DNA from: an uncultured Oscillospiraceae bacterium
GTDB taxonomy: Bacteria > Bacillota > Clostridia > Oscillospirales > Oscillospiraceae
DNA length: 14,612 nt
Assembly (NCBI GenBank): GCA_910587395.1
Contig: CAJULJ010000064.1
Coordinates: 1 to 14,612 of the forward strand
Reading direction: 5' to 3'
Shown here: positions 14,470-14,612 of the stretch, piece after piece
How positions within the stretch are numbered: position 1 is the stretch's first letter
Layout of the letters: each line of letters opens with the position of its first letter
Translations under genes and position numbers: made by a program
Notes under the pieces: model-generated
Databases searched by the model: none
Seen by the model: the letters and a program-made list of their open reading frames with translations, nothing else
What the model was told of the DNA's origin: nothing

Positions 14470-14612
14470 TCAGCGGCCCGGATCGATTTCCAGCCAGCGT
14501 TGCTCCTGGGCGGATTGCGCGATGGCCTCGCAGACGGCCATTTCCCGCTGCCCGTCCTGTGTCAGCGCCAGTGATAAAATGAAAGAAAACGCCGAGGAAA
14601 AAATGTAGTTTT
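14470..14612 (-). CDS. C-terminal end of a probable Gfo/Idh/MocA-family oxidoreductase, cut by the window
   Basis: The minus-strand frame is open from the window edge to a TGA at 14470-14472. The last residues, DGQREMAVCEAIAQSAQEQR then WLEIDPGR, resemble the closing helix of Gfo/Idh/MocA NAD-dependent sugar or inositol dehydrogenases, where DG-x3-(L/M)AV-xEA(I/M)-x-SA is common. The preceding 15 or so residues are unexpectedly hydrophobic, and base composition changes to AT-rich near 14570. The homology may therefore be interrupted just inside the window, leaving a fragment. The catalytic and Rossmann regions are outside the window. The family call rests on about 30 residues. Confidence 0.45.
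   Translation of the reverse strand, partial: NYIFSSAFSFILSLALTQDGQREMAVCEAIAQSAQEQRWLEIDPGR

Noticed and set aside
1..14612. CRISPR arrays, tRNA/rRNA genes, prophage or known riboswitches
   Set aside because: No regularly spaced repeats, no cloverleaf or rRNA-like stretches, no phage structural genes and no recognisable riboswitch core were seen.

Overview
This window looks like a gut Clostridia chromosome, most likely of the Oscillospiraceae (Flavonifractor, Oscillibacter or Lawsonibacter type). That is an inference from gene content (paired flavin/Fe-S ene-reductases, large hybrid kinases, a CD1871A-type CXXC mini-protein), GC-rich coding with AT-rich insertion-sequence debris, and strong GGAGG-type ribosome sites. 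Almost everything is on the minus strand. The main exception is an AraC-type regulator that is divergent from the ene-reductase pair.

Layout. 1-210 is a 5'-truncated IS5-family transposase piece. 271-5788 is a two-gene signalling operon read leftwards: promoter at 5760-5788, a structured leader, a cytoplasmic GAF hybrid histidine kinase (3033-5609), a membrane hybrid histidine kinase with an extracellular sensor and two receivers (383-2968), and a strong terminator (271-310). 5805-6690 is a scar of two degraded IS5/IS427-type elements lying tail to tail, one apparently inserted in the other. 6812-8423 is a redox operon: a TlpA-like lipoprotein, a 50-residue single-pass CXXC protein and a membrane polyferredoxin, closed by a terminator. 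8553-8879 is a small membrane-anchored protein with an excisionase-like DNA-binding fold and its own clear promoter.

9131-14290 is the most interesting part. Two long (about 650-670 residue) Old-Yellow-Enzyme/4Fe-4S/FAD oxidoreductases form a leftward operon. The second, 9131-11149, carries an HGDR signature in the TIM barrel in place of the usual catalytic tyrosine motif. This matches what is known of the gut bilirubin reductase BilR, so it is proposed as a long-form BilR. The partner enzyme (11186-13129) has an unusual HAAHAHG active-site motif and no assigned substrate. The divergent AraC/cupin regulator (13310-14290) probably controls both. The shared intergenic region holds two near-identical 17-bp direct repeats spaced 21 bp apart, between the reductase promoter (poor -35, extended -10) and the regulator's own promoter. 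A 23-bp perfect hairpin terminates the regulator, and the window ends in the C-terminal piece of a probable Gfo/Idh/MocA oxidoreductase.

How the parts work together: the AraC protein likely senses a small molecule (a pigment, flavonoid or steroid-like enone) and switches on the two-enzyme reductase operon. The TlpA/CXXC/polyferredoxin set likely moves electrons across the membrane to extracytoplasmic thiols. The two hybrid kinases have no DNA-binding partner here and must signal to an output encoded elsewhere.
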